Below, one piece after another: positions 59,798-64,000 of a stretch of 64,000 bases of DNA. The notes beneath the pieces are model-generated. The model searched no databases. It saw only the letters and a program-made list of their open reading frames with translations, and had not been told where the DNA came from. The stretch is taken from the NCBI GenBank assembly GCA_049889175.1, contig JBMHDW010000012.1, positions 62,001 through 126,000 of the forward strand, written 5' to 3'. Numbering within the stretch: position 1 is the stretch's first letter; each line of letters begins with the position of its first letter. Source of the stretch: JBMHDW01 sp049889175. GTDB lineage: Bacteria; Pseudomonadota; Gammaproteobacteria; Comchoanobacterales; Comchoanobacteraceae. Position numbers and translations under genes: made by a program.

Positions 59798-60216
59798 ACA
59801 TCATTAATGTCAATTGAATTAATTTTTGAGATAATCTTCATGTTATTTGAAAGCGCTTTATAATACTCTTTGGTATGACTAAAGCGCTCAAGTGTATGTT
59901 TACTAGAATGAACTAATGACTCTTGACCGTTTGTCATTGAAAGTAATTTAAGTAATATTTCCTCAACATGACGGTAAAGTTTATGTTGGTTACTATTACT
60001 GATGTTATTCCATTGTTTGCTGATGTGTTTGCGGCTTATGGACAATGTACATTCATGCTCACCAATAAATGATTGTTGAGTATAGTATTGATGAAGAAAA
60101 GAAGGGTTATTATTACCGTCATCGTTAACCGTCAATGATTTGCAATGCTCTTTGATTGGCTTGCTAACACCAATAACGTTCATTAATAAATAAGTTAATA
60201 CAAATAGTAATCTCAT
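59794..60216 (-). CDS. Small secreted protein of unknown function in the lptE slot
   Basis: 140 aa with a signal-peptide-like N-terminus (MRLLFVLTYLLMNVIGVS) and a polar, mainly helical remainder rich in His, Ser, Asn and Lys. I see no lipobox Cys. The gene directly after leuS is usually lptE, the LPS-assembly lipoprotein, but there is no LptE sequence feature, so I do not assign it. The start ATG overlaps the leuS stop (ATGA), so it is translationally coupled to leuS. Confidence 0.65.
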   Translation of the reverse strand: MRLLFVLTYLLMNVIGVSKPIKEHCKSLTVNDDGNNNPSFLHQYYTQQSFIGEHECTLSISRKHISKQWNNISNSNQHKLYRHVEEILLKLLSMTNGQESLVHSSKHTLERFSHTKEYYKALSNNMKIISKINSIDINDV

Positions 60217-62561
60217 TTCACAACGACCAGATTAATAATTTTTCCAGGCACAAAAATAACCTTCTTGATGGTTAAACCTTCGAGTAGTGCCGATTTTTCG
60301 CTATTACGGAGGGCATCAAGAACATTATTTTGACTTGTATTACTTGAAATAGATACCATGCCTTTCATTTTTCCATTAATTTGGAGTGCTATGGATGTTG
60401 AGTCATCTGTTTCAACATCAAGTAATGCGGGCCAATCAGATTGGCATAATGATGACTCAGGAAATATGTGATGCCACACAACCACTGAAATATGTGGTGC
60501 TATAGGGTAAAGTGCCATCAGGCAATAACGCCAAAGTGCTGAGTCATCACATAATTCTTGTCGACATTGTATTATGAGCTTGAATAGCTTCATGCACCCT
60601 GAAGCAATAGTATTGAGATGTTGTCTTTCATAATCATCATGAATCTTTTGAAATAATTGATTGGCATCATTTGCAATACTAGGACTTATAGGCTTGGTAT
60701 ATTGGTAATCAGTAAATGCCACTGTATGCACTTTTTGTAAAAACCGTGACGCGCCTTCAATACCTGAGTCACTCCATTCCAAATCCATTGTTACAGGCGC
60801 TGCAAAGATGGTAAAAAAGCGAATGACATCAGCGCCATACTTTTGATAAAGATCTATCGGAGAAACCACATTACCTTTAGATTTTGACATTTTTGAGCCG
60901 TTTTTAATCACCATACCCTGTGTTAAAAGCTGCTTAAATGGCTCTTTATTATCAATTAACTTCATGTTGTAGATAACCTTATTAATAAATCGAGCATACA
61001 ATAAGTGTAAAATAGCATGCTCAATACCGCCAACATACATATCAACAGGCAATAAATCAATTGAACGTTGATCAATCATGGCATGGTTTTGATCATGGGA
61101 TGGGTAGCGTAGATAATACCAACTGCTATCCATGAAGGTATCAAATGTATCAGTTTCTGCTTTTGCTGACTTACCGCATTTAGGGCATAAAACCGAAGTC
61201 TGCTCATCATTTTCAGAACTTTCACTATGGTTGCTTGGGATAATTGGCAAGCTAGACTCATGAGGCGTTACTACCCCACAATCGTCACAATAAATAATAG
61301 GAATAGGGCATCCCCAGAACCGTTGCCTTGAAATACACCAATCTCTTAATCTATATTGTGTTGTTGATTTTCCCAATTGATGATCGACCAATGATTGCGT
61401 TATTTTGCTAATGGCCTCATCGCTGCTTAGCCCATCAAATTGTAAGGAATTAATTAATGTACCTTTATCTGTAATCGGCAAAGTGTTCGTTGTTTCGGAT
61501 TGAATCACTTGCTTGATTGGGAGCTGATATTGAGCGGCAAATTCAAAATCCCGCTGATCATGTGCTGGAACACACATAACTGCACCATGGCCATAGTCCA
61601 TTAGAACATAATTAGCAACCCAAATAGGAACAAGCTCTTGGCTAATAGGATGTTTTGCAGATAACCCTGTGAACATGCCTTTTTTATCAGCCGTTGCAAC
61701 GTCAGCTTCAGCTACTTTTTGCTGCTGGCATAACTCAATGAATGACGCTAACTCTGAATTTTTTTTCGCTTGCGCTAGTGCAATTGGATGAGAGGGGGCA
61801 ATCACAACACAGGAAACGCCCATAAGTGTATCAGGCCTAGTTGTATAAACCCATAGATCATCGTGATTCAGTACTGAAAAACAAATTTCAGTACCATTGG
61901 ATCGTCCAATCCAGTTGCGCTGCATTGTTTTGACCTGCTCAGGCCATTGGATATCGTCTAGATCACTCAGAAGGTCATCTGCGTAATCAGTAATTTTAAT
62001 AAACCATTGATGAATTCGTTTGCGTTCAACCAATGCTCCAGAGCGCCAACCTCTGCCATCAATGACTTGTTCGTTGGCAAGTACTGTTTGATCGACAGGG
62101 TCCCAGTTAACATCGGCTAATTGTCGATAGACCAATCCTCGCTCATACATTTGTAGAAATAACCATTGCTGCCAATGATAGTATTCTGGATCACATGTTC
62201 TTAATTCATGATCCCAGTCATAATCAAAACCAAGGTCGACAAGCTGTTGTTTCATTTGTGCGATATTCTGTTCAGTCCAGGCTTTTGGATGGATGCCATG
62301 CTTAATTGCTGCATTCTCAGCGGGCAAACCAAAGGCGTCCCAACCCATGGGCTGAAATACTGGATGGCCTTGAAGTGATTTATAACGAGTTAAAACATCA
62401 CCAATGGTATAAACACGGACATGACCCATATGTAGCTGACCACTTGGGTAGGGAAACATCGTTAAACAGTAATATGCTTCTTTACCCTGGCCTTCAGGCC
62501 GCTGATAAAGAGACCTGTATTGGTCCTCAATAGACTTAGCGTTGTATTCTATTTTTGACAT
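60213..62561 (-). CDS. leuS: Leucyl-tRNA synthetase
   Basis: 782-aa class I synthetase, shorter than the ~860 of E. coli. HIGH-type motif SGQLHMGHVRVYT, CP1 editing domain (TTRPDTLMGVSCVVIAP, GHGAVMCVPAHDQRDFEF), zinc-type cysteines (CDDCG, CPKCGK) and KMSKS in GSKMSKSKGN are all present. The C-terminal domain is compact. It overlaps lnt by 26 nt. Confidence 0.97.
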   Translation of the reverse strand: MSKIEYNAKSIEDQYRSLYQRPEGQGKEAYYCLTMFPYPSGQLHMGHVRVYTIGDVLTRYKSLQGHPVFQPMGWDAFGLPAENAAIKHGIHPKAWTEQNIAQMKQQLVDLGFDYDWDHELRTCDPEYYHWQQWLFLQMYERGLVYRQLADVNWDPVDQTVLANEQVIDGRGWRSGALVERKRIHQWFIKITDYADDLLSDLDDIQWPEQVKTMQRNWIGRSNGTEICFSVLNHDDLWVYTTRPDTLMGVSCVVIAPSHPIALAQAKKNSELASFIELCQQQKVAEADVATADKKGMFTGLSAKHPISQELVPIWVANYVLMDYGHGAVMCVPAHDQRDFEFAAQYQLPIKQVIQSETTNTLPITDKGTLINSLQFDGLSSDEAISKITQSLVDHQLGKSTTQYRLRDWCISRQRFWGCPIPIIYCDDCGVVTPHESSLPIIPSNHSESSENDEQTSVLCPKCGKSAKAETDTFDTFMDSSWYYLRYPSHDQNHAMIDQRSIDLLPVDMYVGGIEHAILHLLYARFINKVIYNMKLIDNKEPFKQLLTQGMVIKNGSKMSKSKGNVVSPIDLYQKYGADVIRFFTIFAAPVTMDLEWSDSGIEGASRFLQKVHTVAFTDYQYTKPISPSIANDANQLFQKIHDDYERQHLNTIASGCMKLFKLIIQCRQELCDDSALWRYCLMALYPIAPHISVVVWHHIFPESSLCQSDWPALLDVETDDSTSIALQINGKMKGMVSISSNTSQNNVLDALRNSEKSALLEGLTIKKVIFVPGKIINLVVVK

Positions 62562-63951
62562 ACTGATGAAACCTCCAAATTATTGTTCCAGCAAAAAGAA
62601 TGATAATGACATACCTTAAGATCACATCAATACCATATGACCAGATTGTATTGACATTGTAAAGAGATACTTCATCATGCACTATAGATTCTAGGTGATT
62701 AAAGGTGGTTAATATTTCGTTGGTAAGTGGTTTGATAACGCCACTGTACCCATCAAAACTTGATATCAGCGTGTCTTTTAATGACGCATAGGCGATTAAC
62801 CTATAGCGCGCAAACAACCAGCGTTTGGTCATCGATAGAGCATACCATTGGTTATTGTTGATAATGATATTAATGCCAGCAGAGTGTTGACCATCAGGAT
62901 CTGCAAATAATGCATCATAACAAATAAATGCATGGATAGCGCCAATACCCAAACTCAAAGTGTTATTAGAATCGATTGGATAGTGAGAAAGCCATGATAT
63001 TTCGGGCCAATAAGTATTTTTGATTTGATTTATGTATGATTGAATAGTCTCTGGAAGTGAGTCAATAAAGATGCTTTCACCAAAGGGAACTAAATATTTT
63101 TTCTGAACCATTTGTTGGTCATTACCTGCATCTTTGACCATAACATTATGGATGCCAGAGTTGTCTTTATAGAGGCTACCAAATATCATCACATGTTTAT
63201 TGTCTTCATCTTTATCTATAAGATCATTGACGGATGTTGGTAATAAGCCTTCAGGCCATATTGATACATCGTCTTGGTTAGCTTGATGATAAAGTCTTAT
63301 AAAATTTGAATTATGATCCGGTTGAATAACTGCTGCTTGAATGTGCGAGTCTGGTATTCTGTCATAGTATTTTGGGATAAGAGAAGCAAATAATATAATA
63401 AATAACAATAGAATGCCTTGCTGAAAAAATGAACGTGTTACTATCAATAACATAATCAGCGCGAAGCCAAGCGTACCAGTCACTGCATTTAAAGTAACTA
63501 ATGGTGAATAAGCTTGAGTAGATGCAAGACTCAGTAAAGGAATATGAGTAAAATACATGATGACTTCTGTGATTAGCCATACACCAACAAAGATAAGAGC
63601 ATTAAATCGAGGTGTTAATGGTTTAAGTAACTTAAATGATCCTATATGAAGCCATACAATAAGACCAAGAAAAGCAAATAAGCATACACATGCCAATAAC
63701 CATGGCAGGGAGCCAAACTGAACTGCAACGGGGACTAACCAGAATAATGAGCATAATAAGTAGCAAAAAAAACCTAAGACATAAGGAGATTGGTAGCTAG
63801 ATAATGATTTTTGGTAGCGGTATAAAATTGATAGTCCAAACCATGAAAACAACCATGAGCTACCCCAAAGTGAAATGAAGTAGGGTAAAGCAATCATTGA
63901 ACCTGCTAGGGCACTAAACAACCAAGGCACAGTGCTACCAACGAATTTCAA
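62536..63951 (-). CDS. lnt: Apolipoprotein N-acyltransferase
   Basis: 471 aa. Several N-terminal membrane helices (to about 200) precede the periplasmic nitrilase-like domain with the Glu in SIWPEGLLP, the Lys in QKKYLVPFGES and the Cys in AFICYDALFAD, and a final membrane helix anchors the C-terminus. It adds the third acyl chain to lipoproteins. The start is a TTG inside the end of corC (17-nt overlap). The Cys is followed by Tyr-Asp rather than the usual Tyr-Glu. Confidence 0.93.
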   Translation of the reverse strand: MKFVGSTVPWLFSALAGSMIALPYFISLWGSSWLFSWFGLSILYRYQKSLSSYQSPYVLGFFCYLLCSLFWLVPVAVQFGSLPWLLACVCLFAFLGLIVWLHIGSFKLLKPLTPRFNALIFVGVWLITEVIMYFTHIPLLSLASTQAYSPLVTLNAVTGTLGFALIMLLIVTRSFFQQGILLLFIILFASLIPKYYDRIPDSHIQAAVIQPDHNSNFIRLYHQANQDDVSIWPEGLLPTSVNDLIDKDEDNKHVMIFGSLYKDNSGIHNVMVKDAGNDQQMVQKKYLVPFGESIFIDSLPETIQSYINQIKNTYWPEISWLSHYPIDSNNTLSLGIGAIHAFICYDALFADPDGQHSAGINIIINNNQWYALSMTKRWLFARYRLIAYASLKDTLISSFDGYSGVIKPLTNEILTTFNHLESIVHDEVSLYNVNTIWSYGIDVILRYVIIILFAGTIIWRFHQYVKNRIQR

Positions 63952-64000
63952 CTAACCGAATACGTCGACCATCCGTGTTGAGTATTTTGAATTTTAATTC
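63935..64000 (-). CDS. corC: C-terminal end of CorC/HlyC-family protein (partial)
   Basis: The minus strand from 64000 reads ELKFKILNTDGRRIRLVEIRW and stops at 63935. This matches the end of the CorC_HlyC transporter-associated domain, and corC-lnt-leuS is the standard order. Only the last 21 codons are in the window. Confidence 0.75.
   Translation of the reverse strand, partial: ELKFKILNTDGRRIRLVEIRW

Overview
The window is about 64 kb of AT-rich bacterial chromosome that is almost entirely coding. No rRNA, IS element, prophage or CRISPR array is visible. Gene families and gene order point to a gammaproteobacterium. Examples are hupB-ppiD, hisS-yfgM-der, infC-rpmI-rplT-pheST-ihfA-merR-tRNA-Pro, trxB/ftsK-lolA-serS and corC-lnt-leuS. 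Kdo synthesis genes, LolA, Lnt and Tat indicate a Gram-negative, LPS-bearing envelope. Very tight packing (many 1-17 nt overlaps), shortened proteins and several degenerate members suggest a streamlined, possibly host-associated lineage. That last point is inference.

Layout. 1-2.5 kb: an edge-truncated membrane protein, rmuC and an orphan gene. 2.6-7.0 kb: pyrG-kdsA-eno-ftsB-cytochrome b561. 7.1-16.2 kb: a complete sdhCDAB-sucABCD TCA-cycle operon, with an apparent one-base frameshift inside the catalytic motif of sucB. 16.2-20.1 kb: two unrecognised membrane-associated genes (about 971 and 336 aa), the second running antisense into der. 20.0-26.0 kb (minus strand): hupB, tRNA-Val, tRNA-Asp, ppiD-like, L,D-transpeptidase, hisS, yfgM-like, der. 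26.0-28.8 kb: an APC permease and an isolated ccmAB pair. 28.9-36.1 kb: tRNA-Val, thrS, infC (ATT start), rpmI, rplT, pheS, pheT, ihfA, a MerR regulator, tRNA-Pro. 36.2-45.9 kb: kdsB, amidase, mutL, gyrA, rpsA, gpsA-like, tatC, tatA. 46.0-47.6 kb: lemA-htpX.

47.6-50.7 kb is the most unusual stretch. It holds three tandem paralogues of an unrecognised membrane protein. The first and third have promoters placed so that transcription should begin at the A of the start codon (leaderless mRNA). The middle copy has an in-frame TAG and a decayed promoter. 51.0-64.0 kb: lexA-dinB, trxB, ftsK-lolA-serS, a BI-1 family protein, an SDR protein lacking two catalytic residues, a small secreted protein in the usual lptE slot, leuS, lnt and the end of corC.

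The best candidates for something undescribed are the leaderless paralogue array and the 971/336-aa pair. Neither shows a domain I can name. All calls come from reading the sequence and translations; no database search was run.
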